From IMG/VR virus record IMGVR_UViG_3300007609_000068, positions 1-28,753 of that record: DNA of 28,753 nucleotides. One strand, written 5' to 3'. Every line of letters starts with the position of its first letter. The stretch's first letter is position 1. The notes under the pieces were generated by a model. That model ran no database searches and was not told where the DNA came from. It was given only the letters and a program-made list of their open reading frames with translations. This document shows positions 1 through 10,300 of the stretch, piece by piece. Source of the DNA: a virus. Made by a program: the position numbers and the translations under genes.

Positions 1-3000
1 ATCACTGTTATATGCTGCTTCTGTAACCCTTGGATGACGAAGAACATTTAGGTTTCCGTCACTGCCGCAGGTGAATGCAAGACTCTCTTCTTTGAGTCTA
101 ATCTTATCACCATACTCGTATGGATGAGGTCCAATTTCCAGCGTCATAATACCAGTTACTGGATTATAGCTAGCACCATATGGAGTGAACGAATTCTTTG
201 CTGTTTCCTTAGCAATTTCCACAAAGTCACGCTGTAGATTAGCATCTGCCCAGGTTATCACTGGATATTGTGTTGCAGGAAGACCTGTGGTATTACCTAC
301 CTTGATAACTTCAATGATGATATCAACCAGTTCTTGATATCTTGTGACTTCTGAGGCTGTGCCCGGATCACTTTCAATTAGTTGTTCTAGATTGTGTCCT
401 GGCTGAGGGGTAACCTCGTCACACACTACAATCTTGGCAATAAGATCTTTGAGGTGACCATATGCATCAACTGTTGCATCAACCTGTCCTTCTGCTAGTT
501 GATCAATTGTGCCAACAAAGTAGCTCTTGGCGGCTTGCACTGTTGCAGAATTTCCGCCGTACAGCAAATCAAAATTGATAGCATCAATGATGAATTCAAC
601 GTCTCTCTTGCATCTTGACTGAACATACTGAAGCTGAGGATAATTGTTTTCAATGTATTGAATAACATCAGTAGCAATAAACTCTTTGTTTATTCTCAAC
701 TGGTCCTTGGCGTCTGTTTGATCTTGTGTTGCATTTGCAGGATTATTAAGTTCAATGTTTTCAACAACGCCTGCATCATCTGTCGAGTCATAGGTGCTGT
801 CGTATGTAAATGCACCGTCAAGGATATCAAGCACTGTGTCAATCAATCGTGTCATTCTTGCACGACCTTGTGTGCTCAACTTGGTAAGTTCGTCGACTTT
901 TTCCTTGAGATGAGCAATAGCCGCAACAGTTTGAATTTTCTGTCCGGTTAACACTTCGCTGGCATTTGCTCTTTGATAAGCAAGACCTGCGGTAATCGTG
1001 TTGTAGTTTGTGTTCAATACTGTGTCGAGATTAACAGCATCAAGCAAGAGCTGTGTGTCTCTTAGACACTTGGCTTCATCGTATGAGAAGTTTGTGAACT
1101 GATCATCAATCCACGCAATAATTTCTTCTTGGATAAATGTTCTGTTGTCTTGCAACAATCTGTGTGCATCCTGGATATCCTGACTGGCATCAATTGGCAT
1201 TACAAAATTCAGCGGATCAGCGGCCTGTCTTGTGCTGGTAGCGCCATTTTCAAAAATGTCAATCAGCTCATCAAACGATGCTGTTACACGTGCTCTGCCA
1301 AGGTCTGACAGTCCTGAAATTTCAAGGATTTCGTCTTTCAAATATTTAATGGCTGCCAGTGTTTGTGGGAATTGCTCTGCTTTGACTTTCGCAATGCTTG
1401 CACTTCCACGCTGATAGCTAAGGCCTGCTATGATTGAATTATAGTTTGTGCCTAGTGCAACGTCCATAGACACTGCATCAAGGATTAAACCGACATCTCT
1501 GGCACATACTTCTTCATCAAAACGGAACTCACGGAAAGTTGTATCAATAAACTTGATGGTCTTAATTGTGAGGTTCTGTCTTTCTGCAAGGATTTTTTCT
1601 CTAATTTCGTTGCCTGCCGCACTTTGATTTTCAAAGTCTGGATCAATGTTGTCAATGAAATCGTTGATGAAGTAATTTCTTCTAACAACACTTGATAGCA
1701 CTTCGAATAATCTTTGAATTCTTAAAATTTCTGTGATTGTTGTAGCAGAAGTACTTGTATCCTGGGCAATGAAGTTTGGATCATTTTGGTTTTGTGTGGG
1801 CACAACTCTGTTAGAACGCAACACATCGCCTACTCTGTCTTTCAACAAATCAAGTGCATCACCGTATGCCCTTCTCAGCAAATCAGGAATTACAATCTGT
1901 CCTTTGCTGTTGTAGTATTGTTTAGCAGCCGCAAAACTTTGGCTGTTGCCTTTGTATAATGTATCATAAACTACTGCATCAATAATATATCCAAAAGCAT
2001 CTTGAGCTTCATCTTCGTCGTATGCAAAATTTGTTTCGATAAACAGTGTCACGTCGCGTTGTAGATCGCCCTTTTCACCCTGTAAGATAAGATGATCAGT
2101 GTACAAACCTTGATTTGAGAAACCTACTGGATATGAAATATTTGCATCGTATCCGTCTACCCATGTTAACACAGGCTCAATTTCTTCAGGCTCTGGATCG
2201 TTGTTTTCAATAATAGTAATAATATTTTGCACAAGTGTGCCTGCTCTGGTTGCGGCTGTTGCACTGTAAGTTGCACCACCGTCTCCTAGAATTTGTTCAA
2301 CTGTGTTTTGCAACTCTGTTACATCAGTGTTTGCGCCAATATCGCTGAGAAGATCTCTCAAGAACTTGTAAGATTCCACAGTGGCAATCACCTCTGCTCT
2401 GTTAACTCTCACATAGCCTCTGTTGATGTACTCTTGGAAATTTGCACCGTCAACTGGCTGGGTTAGTGCTTCGTCTGTGAAGATTTGGAATGTGGTTTCA
2501 TCTACAACCTGCACAAAGAATGTTTGAGCGTTTAGTCGAATTGGACCGTTGAGATCAAACAGTGTTACTGTATAGCCATCTCTCAAACCGTGCTCTTCCA
2601 CCGTTCCAATTGTGATAGGATTACCTAAAGTAACACTTTCAACATCAACATCAACAAACTGGGAGCCTAATTGATCTACGTCGCCGTCTGCGGCCGCTAC
2701 TACATCTGAGAAATAGCTTCTGCCTGCGATGAGAGTTTCTAGGTTTCCACCGTATGTTAAGTCGTATACCACAGAATCTAGAATATATCCAATATCTCTT
2801 GAACACTTGCCGTCGTCGTCGTAGGTCTCTGACACCTGTGGAAATTCATTTTCAATAAACTGCTTTACTTCTGCTGTGATGAAGTCTCTGTTGTTATCAA
2901 TGTTTGAAATAACATTTGCAATAGTGGTGTCGCTGGCATTGCCATCACCACTGGTTGGCGTTGGCAAATCATAGTCTGAAGGAACTCTGCTGATACCGTC

Positions 3001-5949
3001 TTGAATGATATCAACAATCAAGTTCATATTGTCTTCAATTCTTTCAATCGCAACCGTTTCAGACACAATTGCTTTCATTAGATCTTTTAGATGCAGGAAT
3101 GCAGACACTGTTGCGGCTTTCTGCTCTGGTGGTACAACAGTATCACCTATAACCTCAGTTTGTTGAACTGTAACTGTGCCACCATAACCACCAAAGCTGG
3201 TTGTTTCGCCTGTGGTAACAGTGGTAGAATTGCTGCCTACATTCAGTGATGTTGTAGTAGGATCGCTAGTGATAAGTGTTCCGGTAACACCTGTGGTTGT
3301 GGTAAACAGAGGTCTATCCGTTGCTACACCCTGCAAGGCGCCACGTAGATAAGAACGTCCCGCTGTGATAGAACGGAAGTTTGAACCGAACATCAGGTCA
3401 TAGCTTATAGCATCAATTACCAATCCAACATCTCTTTCACAAACTTCTCTGTTGTATCCTAGCAATGGATAATTTTGGTTAATAAATGCAATACCTTCTG
3501 CAATTAGATATTCTTTGTTGATTTGAATGTTTGTTTGTGCCCTTGTAATTTCTGGGAACACACCTGTTGGAGCAGGATATTGTACTAGGTTGGTCGAATC
3601 AAATTGTTCATATCCGTTGTCAATAATTCCAAGCACTGTGTCAAAGTTAAATTCAACTCTCTCGTATGCTTGTCGGTCTGCTTCTGAGCTTGCCGCACTT
3701 GGTGGATCTAGCAGTGCAAGAACTTCTGATTTAGCATACTCTAATGCAGCCAGTGTTTCTTCTTTTTGTTCGGAAATTACTAACGCTGCACTTGAACTGG
3801 AATATGTTCTGCCTGCAACAACTGACTTGTAGTTTGTGCCAAACACCATGTCGTCAATAACTGCTTCAATGATGAGTCCAGTATCTCTATAACACTTGGC
3901 CTGATTGAACTCCAGCAATACATAATTTGCTTCCACAAACAAAATTGTGTCTTGTACAAGATTGTCCTTCTGGGCTACAATTAGATTGTATGCTGTTAAG
4001 TTGTCACCTGCGACACCTAGTGCAGATACGTCTGGCTCTACTTCTGCGGGCAATGTCTCACTGTCTGCGATATAAGTTGTTGTAATGCCAATCAAGGTAT
4101 CAATTTCTGCGCCTTCAGTGGCAGTGGCATCGGAACCACTTGTGTCAACTGTTTCTGTGTTTCCAGTTGTAGGAGTAACTGCAACGCCTTCTACAATATC
4201 AGAAGCAACTGCAGCCAAATGATCGTATGCGGCTGTGGTTTGTTGTTCTTGTCCGGCTACTTGACTAACAGCGCCTACATAATATGCTTTTGCAACTTCC
4301 ACACTTGCGGTATTGCTGCTGTACATAATATCGTACTGTAGAGCATCAACAATTAAGCCTACATCACGTGAACACTTGTCACTGTTGTAAGTGAAATCTT
4401 CCCAGATGCTTCCTGGAGCGGCATTAGCTACCTGATCAGCAATGTAAGCAATAACTTCTGCTTGTAGGAAAGTTCTGTTGTTTTCCAGTCTGGCAACTGC
4501 GTTTTGCTCGTTTGATGAAGATGCAGATGCGGCTGGGACATCCAGCGTTGCGAGATAATTGTTTGAGATATAGTAAACACTGCTCTGTTGATTGTTCAAC
4601 AGATCAATTATGATATCAAATAGTCCGTTGGAAGTTGTAGCAAGACTGCTTGGAATCAATGATGCAACTCTGCCTTTCACATACTCGATGGCATCTGCTG
4701 TTTGTGTCTTTTGATTATTGATTAGGTAAGCAGAGTTTGCTCTTGTGTAAGCAAGACCTGCTGTTAAACTTCTATAGTTAGATCCTAACGCTAGGTCATT
4801 TGAGATAGCATCTAGGATTTCGCCTGTGTCTCTGCGACACTTGGCTTCGTCAAAATCTGTTTGATAAGTTTCCTTCACAAAGTCTATAGTGGCTTTCTGA
4901 ATTGCTTCTTTTTGCCCTAAAATTACGTTTCTTGCTTCTTGTAATTCTGCATCTTCTGTGGTAAAGGTTGGTCCTGTTACCACTCCTTGACCTACTTTGA
5001 TAGGAGTAGCGTCTTTGATTGTGTATACTTCTTCTGTATCTGAGAACACAGCCGCATTCTGAATGTAAGGAATATTGGTAAGATCATTGAAGATCATTGA
5101 ACTTCTGTTTACATTCGCACCAGCTGATGCTGAGAACAGGGCTTCTGAAAATCCGTCGGAGATAAGTCCATAGTTACCAAACGAAGTGTTAGAGTTAGTA
5201 AGAGAACAAAATCCGCCGCTTTCACACAAAATCGAAATATCACATGAAATTGTGAAAATAGATACCAACTGAGTGTTACCTCTGTTTAGGTGATGGACAC
5301 CAATTCCGCCCTGGTTGTACTGTGTGTAGGCGTCAACAACCATTGAACGCAAACCTGTAACAACTGATCCGTCAACACGCATACCTGTACCAGTGGTAGT
5401 GTATGCGGTACAGTTTTGAACATATGGGGAACACATAATTGAACCTGCTGAACCGTCGGGTGGGAACGCTACTGCGGCACTTGGTGCAATAAAGTTGTTG
5501 AAACGCATGTCTTTGAGGAAGCAACCATTGTTTACCCAGAACATATCTTGATCTTCAAACTCTGGTTGTACAAATGTGGTTCTCAGTGAGTCACCTACAA
5601 TCGCGCAGAATGCAGGTAGTTTTACTGGATTTTTCACAGTGTGTTGACCCGCTTTCACATACAGCGTAGATCCTTCTGGAATAACACTGAGTGCATGATG
5701 TATGGTTGCAAATGCATCACCAATGGTCTTACCATCGTTTTCATCTGAACCTGTTGTGGTCACATAGAAAACATTGTCAGTGGCGTCTCTTGCACCCAGT
5801 TCTCTGATTGCAAAATTGCCTTCTTCTTGTTCTCTCTTAAAGAATAATTTACCGTCGTATGTGTTAAGGGCGAGTTCGCCCAGTTCTAGTTGATCAAAGG
5901 AAGGAACCTTATCCGGTTCGGCACTTCTTTTAATTCTGATAGTTGACAT
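1..5949 (-). CDS. Giant tail-fibre/appendage protein, beta-helix head plus nine repeat modules (partial, runs off left edge)
   Basis: The frame is open without a stop for 1983 codons from ATG at 5949 to base 1, so the C-terminus is missing. AAGGGG lies about 11 bases before the ATG. Residues 1-50 form the short N-terminal module common in marine T4-like fibre proteins (IKRS...QLELGELALNTYDGKLFF). Residues of about 60-290 look like a right-handed beta-helix (FYVTTTGSDENDGKTIGDAF, then GDSLR, NNGC, DAYTQYNQGGIGV, SNTSFGNYGL), the family seen in cyanophage structural proteins. The rest holds nine diverged modules of the form CxRDxGxIxDAxxxDxxxGxNxxSxxAGxxY, about 150-250 residues apart. The sixth (near 2000) has lost the Cys-Arg-Asp. 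A small beta domain (about 2430-2660) is inserted between modules 5 and 6. A virion fibre or baseplate appendage is likely; receptor and exact position are unknown. Confidence 0.85.
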   Translation of the reverse strand, partial: MSTIRIKRSAEPDKVPSFDQLELGELALNTYDGKLFFKREQEEGNFAIRELGARDATDNVFYVTTTGSDENDGKTIGDAFATIHHALSVIPEGSTLYVKAGQHTVKNPVKLPAFCAIVGDSLRTTFVQPEFEDQDMFWVNNGCFLKDMRFNNFIAPSAAVAFPPDGSAGSIMCSPYVQNCTAYTTTGTGMRVDGSVVTGLRSMVVDAYTQYNQGGIGVHHLNRGNTQLVSIFTISCDISILCESGGFCSLTNSNTSFGNYGLISDGFSEALFSASAGANVNRSSMIFNDLTNIPYIQNAAVFSDTEEVYTIKDATPIKVGQGVVTGPTFTTEDAELQEARNVILGQKEAIQKATIDFVKETYQTDFDEAKCRRDTGEILDAISNDLALGSNYRSLTAGLAYTRANSAYLINNQKTQTADAIEYVKGRVASLIPSSLATTSNGLFDIIIDLLNNQQSSVYYISNNYLATLDVPAASASSSNEQNAVARLENNRTFLQAEVIAYIADQVANAAPGSIWEDFTYNSDKCSRDVGLIVDALQYDIMYSSNTASVEVAKAYYVGAVSQVAGQEQQTTAAYDHLAAVASDIVEGVAVTPTTGNTETVDTSGSDATATEGAEIDTLIGITTTYIADSETLPAEVEPDVSALGVAGDNLTAYNLIVAQKDNLVQDTILFVEANYVLLEFNQAKCYRDTGLIIEAVIDDMVFGTNYKSVVAGRTYSSSSAALVISEQKEETLAALEYAKSEVLALLDPPSAASSEADRQAYERVEFNFDTVLGIIDNGYEQFDSTNLVQYPAPTGVFPEITRAQTNIQINKEYLIAEGIAFINQNYPLLGYNREVCERDVGLVIDAISYDLMFGSNFRSITAGRSYLRGALQGVATDRPLFTTTTGVTGTLITSDPTTTSLNVGSNSTTVTTGETTSFGGYGGTVTVQQTEVIGDTVVPPEQKAATVSAFLHLKDLMKAIVSETVAIERIEDNMNLIVDIIQDGISRVPSDYDLPTPTSGDGNASDTTIANVISNIDNNRDFITAEVKQFIENEFPQVSETYDDDGKCSRDIGYILDSVVYDLTYGGNLETLIAGRSYFSDVVAAADGDVDQLGSQFVDVDVESVTLGNPITIGTVEEHGLRDGYTVTLFDLNGPIRLNAQTFFVQVVDETTFQIFTDEALTQPVDGANFQEYINRGYVRVNRAEVIATVESYKFLRDLLSDIGANTDVTELQNTVEQILGDGGATYSATAATRAGTLVQNIITIIENNDPEPEEIEPVLTWVDGYDANISYPVGFSNQGLYTDHLILQGEKGDLQRDVTLFIETNFAYDEDEAQDAFGYIIDAVVYDTLYKGNSQSFAAAKQYYNSKGQIVIPDLLRRAYGDALDLLKDRVGDVLRSNRVVPTQNQNDPNFIAQDTSTSATTITEILRIQRLFEVLSSVVRRNYFINDFIDNIDPDFENQSAAGNEIREKILAERQNLTIKTIKFIDTTFREFRFDEEVCARDVGLILDAVSMDVALGTNYNSIIAGLSYQRGSASIAKVKAEQFPQTLAAIKYLKDEILEISGLSDLGRARVTASFDELIDIFENGATSTRQAADPLNFVMPIDASQDIQDAHRLLQDNRTFIQEEIIAWIDDQFTNFSYDEAKCLRDTQLLLDAVNLDTVLNTNYNTITAGLAYQRANASEVLTGQKIQTVAAIAHLKEKVDELTKLSTQGRARMTRLIDTVLDILDGAFTYDSTYDSTDDAGVVENIELNNPANATQDQTDAKDQLRINKEFIATDVIQYIENNYPQLQYVQSRCKRDVEFIIDAINFDLLYGGNSATVQAAKSYFVGTIDQLAEGQVDATVDAYGHLKDLIAKIVVCDEVTPQPGHNLEQLIESDPGTASEVTRYQELVDIIIEVIKVGNTTGLPATQYPVITWADANLQRDFVEIAKETAKNSFTPYGASYNPVTGIMTLEIGPHPYEYGDKIRLKEESLAFTCGSDGNLNVLRHPRVTEAAYNSD

Positions 5950-6010
5950 ATTTTTCCGTTCCCCTTGCAGACTGCGTGTTATTATAGTAGTAGTTTATCT
6001 AACACAAAGA

Positions 6011-6018
6011 TATTTATC
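6011..6018 (-). promoter_or_regulatory. T4-type late promoter box GATAAATA
   Basis: On the minus strand this reads GATAAATA, matching the NATAAATA late-promoter form used by marine T4-like phages. It lies 62 bases before the ATG of the giant fibre gene, in the 163-base gap after the 395-aa gene. The start of transcription is expected near 6005. From there the RNA could fold with GTGTTA (6005-6000) pairing to TAACAC (5981-5976) around an 18-base loop. The rest of the gap is AT-rich with one weak inverted repeat (6025-6041) and no gene. Confidence 0.7.
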
Positions 6019-6112
6019 AAATAGACTAAAATCCTTTTAGTTTTATACTATTTTAACTATTTTCTGTTAGTATATATCTCAATGAATAGGAAAACTATCT
6101 TAAAGCGGTAAA

Positions 6113-7300
6113 TTAAAACGTACCGCCGTCGATATCACCTTTTAGTTCATCTGCTTCCAGTGTTTGAGAAACCTTTGCATTGCCGTAAACCAACAAATTT
6201 TCTTCAAAACCTGAGGTTTGAGCTCCTACTATGACCTTGCCTTCTGCTATTTCAAAATCCACGCCTGGGATTCTAACCCGCTCTATAGTTTCATTGCCTA
6301 TTGTGACTTCATTGTTTACTACAGACGAAGACGGTTCTGCGTGATTTCCAATAAGAATATTGTTTGAACCGTCTATCAATGCATTTCCAGCATCATTGCC
6401 TAGTGCTACATTGTAATTTGAATCAGCGGTAAGATTATCTAAACTTCGGAATCCTAGTGCTAGATTTTCTTGAGCATCATTTTTTCCATCGGCTAAATCA
6501 TCAATGGCAAATAATCTACCATTAATGGTTAATGTAGTCTGGAAGTCGATTGCTCCGTCAATGGTAACGTCATTGCCAATATCAACTGCTCCGCCGATAG
6601 TAACGTCACTGCCAATGTCTACGTTATCTTGGAAAATTGCGTCATTGTTTATATTAATAATGCCTGATCCATCTGCAAGCAGATTAATACCACCATCTGT
6701 ATTTGAAGCACGTATGTCATTGTCTTCGATGATCAAATTGCCTAATTCTGCACGCTGACCTTTTACTCCAAAATCACTCACATATACGGCACCGCTTATG
6801 AATATGCTTTTGCCTGATATTCCAGCTGGTAGATTGTCACCTATGAAGTTCAATATACCTGCAGAATAATCAAAGAACCATTCGTCGTTGTTTCCAGAAC
6901 CGCTGGCAAAAATCTGTGAACCAGTTGTCTGCGGGGTTGACGATCCAGGATCGTCAATGTATACTTTAATTTGGTATGTCGACCCAAATTCTGGTGGAAT
7001 CCAGTTAATTGTGTTAGTTAACCAAGTTCTATTTGGTGATGCTGTGATATCTGCTTCACATTCCACTGTGGGTTCTGCACCAAATGCATCACTGTACACT
7101 TCTACAATATCGTTGGACACCGCAGGAATAACATTGGGTATGAGATCAGAATCTACCCAGATGATATCTCCTCTCAGCAACAGTGGACTTGGTATACTTT
7201 CGTTTACAGCTGCCTTGACGCTGTTTATGTCTGTTTTTGCAAATCCATAACCTATCTTTTTCCAAAGAAAGTCAAGTTTTTGATTGTCTGCGATTGCCAT
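6113..7300 (-). CDS. Tail-fibre/appendage structural protein with trimeric beta-roll C-terminus (395 aa)
   Basis: ATG at 7300 is preceded by GAGG about ten bases upstream and begins 3 bases after the stop of the 1421-aa gene, so the two are translationally close. The N-terminal half (ADNQKLDFLWKKIGYG, LLLRGDIIWVDSD, then TWLTNTINWIPPEFGSTYQI and NNDEWFFDYSAGILNFIG) matches a family I recognise from cyanophage structural proteins. Residues of about 180-260 are short 'NDVTIGG/VDIGNDVTIDG' turns. Residues of about 280-325 (ENLALGFRSLDNL, NVALGNDAGNAL, NNILIGNHA) resemble the YadA-type head repeat that forms a trimeric left-handed beta-roll. A trimeric fibre or appendage part is likely; no enzymatic motif is visible. 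Confidence 0.8.
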   Translation of the reverse strand: MAIADNQKLDFLWKKIGYGFAKTDINSVKAAVNESIPSPLLLRGDIIWVDSDLIPNVIPAVSNDIVEVYSDAFGAEPTVECEADITASPNRTWLTNTINWIPPEFGSTYQIKVYIDDPGSSTPQTTGSQIFASGSGNNDEWFFDYSAGILNFIGDNLPAGISGKSIFISGAVYVSDFGVKGQRAELGNLIIEDNDIRASNTDGGINLLADGSGIININNDAIFQDNVDIGSDVTIGGAVDIGNDVTIDGAIDFQTTLTINGRLFAIDDLADGKNDAQENLALGFRSLDNLTADSNYNVALGNDAGNALIDGSNNILIGNHAEPSSSVVNNEVTIGNETIERVRIPGVDFEIAEGKVIVGAQTSGFEENLLVYGNAKVSQTLEADELKGDIDGGTF

Positions 7301-7303
7301 CTA

Positions 7304-10300
7304 TTATGCCTCTTTTATTTCTAGCGTTGTGATTTCTTGCCCTGCATCCAACGCAATTCTAACTAGCACAACATTGTTTGTTGCGTTACTCATATTTTCT
7401 GCACCCAGTGTCATGTTAAATTGACCATTTAGTGAAGAATTAGTATTAATGATATCTGATCCTGTTATGGCACAGCCGTTTGATCCATTACCGCCATTAT
7501 CGGAATCTCCGCCAGGAACGCCTGCACCGGCATATTGTATTGAACAATCTAGCCATCCGTTTATAGAACTTGCCGTGTCAATTGCTGTGCCAGGTGCAGC
7601 TATCCATACACCTGCAACACCTGATCCGCTAACTATTCTTATACCGAAGTTTGCCACAACCTGTCTACGGAAGGCAAACGTAAAGTACTGCGTGCCTGTG
7701 TCGCCGGTTCTGTCTGGTCCTACCGGTAGAAAGCCTGTGCTGTAGTTCTCGGTATTGTGTTCAAGAACTCCTATTCTGATTGTGGCTTCCTGTGTGCCTT
7801 CCACGCCAGGATCATTGCTTTCTGAATAGGGATTATTTGTGTAGTAATTTACACCAGTGCTAGAAAACACAGGATTGCTCACAGGATCATTGGCGAAATT
7901 AAATATTCTAATGCCGTCATCGGTAAACACACCGTTACCTAGAGAATTGTCAACCGCTATGGCAATTTCACTGATTCCAGACTGCTCTGCTTTGTGCACG
8001 GCTATCTTTAATGGTGAGCCGCCATATGCTCCGAATCCATTCACGTTTCTTGCCCTCCATCTTACGGTGTCTATGGTTCTAGTAATTAGGGTAGTAATCG
8101 GTATCACCAAGGTAGTTACCGTATATGGTGATCCTACTCCTGTGTTTGCAATCGGAATATTTACGTCTAGGAACGGATTAATTCCATTGTTCAGTTGCGT
8201 GTATGAAAAGTCTTGACTTTGTATTGCTGGACTTCCTGTACCTTCGTAATTGAGACTGCTTCTTACCTGCAGAATATCAGTTCTGTTTACATAGGCTTGT
8301 CCAACAAGATTTTCTATGCCTAGCCCTGAAAGTCTAAGACTTGGAGTTCCTGCGTCGTAGTACGGAATACCAGAAATGTATCTATAAACACCGGATTGAT
8401 TTTCACTGAGTGTACCATCAACTACATTCGGCGCGGCGGTTATATCGTCTTTTACAAATTCCAAAGCCCCACTGGTGTATGTTCCAGATGGTGTAGTATG
8501 TTGTATCTGATACGTGTTTGCTCCTACTGACACAGTGGTTGCGCTTTTTTCTACCCTTGCTCTAAAACCGCCAAACGCATCAGGATAAAACACACTGTTA
8601 GCAAAAGACACTGACTGGCCTGAGGAATTAAACAGATTATAATCCTCTTCGCTGGAAAGTATCAGGGTGTCGTTTGTACCCGTGTTTCCACCTATGATGT
8701 TGGTAAGAGTGATAGAACCTTCTGCGGAATTGTTTACCAAACTGGTCACCACAGGAGGATTCAAAGGGTCAAAATCGGATTCTAATCCTATGCTACCATA
8801 ACTCAGCGTAGAAATTGTGTTGCTGACTATGTTTCCAGAAGTTCTTGTGGTTCTGTTTATTGGATCACCTTTTTGCAACGTGGTCACTGCACTGTTATCG
8901 GTAAAACCAGATGCAAGCCTTGGACTGTCGCCCTGTGAACCATTGCTGCCAAATGTCAATGTTTTTGTGTCTATGAAATCCGGTGTTGCAGGATCGTTTT
9001 CGTAAATCTTTATGGTTTTGTTCGCCGAGACCGGAATTACAGCAGGATCAGCCGTGCTGTGAGATGTCAGGGTGAGAGTTACATTGGTACTACCAGTTCC
9101 TGTGCTGGTGCCGTCGGCAAATGTATGACTGATTCTAGCACCGTCTCTGCCTCCTGGATCAGTATCGCTTGCTATGTTATCTATTGCGGTTCCGTCACCC
9201 CAATTAATTGTGTAGGTTGCTGTATTTCCTGCACCAAGAGATATACCTGTGTTTGAAGTCTCGTTTTCCAAGGCCAATGCTTGACCTTCGATAACATATA
9301 AAAGGTTTCCAGACAGTGCAGTGCCTCCGGTCAAAGATCGATATAAATCAAAGTCTGCTACGGGATCGGGAGTGTAGATAATGATAAAATCAACCTTTTC
9401 TTCTTCAGCATCTGTGCCTGCACTGCCTGGAAAGTCGGAGTCTGTGTTGCGAACTACTACCTTCACAGTAAACAGACCACCCAACGGGGCATTGTAAGTA
9501 AAACTTACAGTATCAGTACCGCTAGGGTACGTAATTTCTTTGTTGTCAAATACACCTTGAGCAACAAGTTGACCGGTGACATCCCAGTCAACTTCTACTT
9601 GATTGTGATTACCGTCAACATCTAAATTCAGCGTGATTGTGCTGCCACTGCCCGCAGCTTGTGGACTGGCAGAATAATCAACACTGCGTATAAATGTGTT
9701 GTTTCTTACATTATTCAGTGATTCATTTAATAAATCGATTGCCTGTGCAACAGAAATATCAAAATTAAATGCATCTATGGGTTTCGGATCACCGTCCGAG
9801 TCAACGGACGCACTTCTAATAAAAGCACCGTCTGCATAAGAACTATCTTCAGGCGGTCCTAAAGGAATTTCGTTACCTGTGTTAACTTCGTCAATAAATC
9901 TTGAAATAGCACCTTGGGTAGCTAATGCAGTATCTGAAGGATTATCTCGTAAATTATTTTCATTGTTATCTATTGCGTCTATTGTATAACCATCAACTGT
10001 TAATTTCTTTGTAAAAATGTTTTTCCAGTTTTTATTAATAAATCCAATGGTATATCCTGTGGTTCCGTCACTGTTTATGTCAGGAAGTATGTTACTATTA
10101 ATATCTGCATTAAAAACGATATTGTCTGTATCTTCATCGCCCAATACAAGATCACCATCTGCCGTGATAGAGCCTGTCGCATGTAAATTTCCTTGTACTT
10201 CTACGTTAGAATTTAGGTTTATATAATTTGTAGGCGTTAACGCTTGTATATTAATATCACCTGTTCTACTTATAATGTTATCACCCGAAATCAGTGCGGT

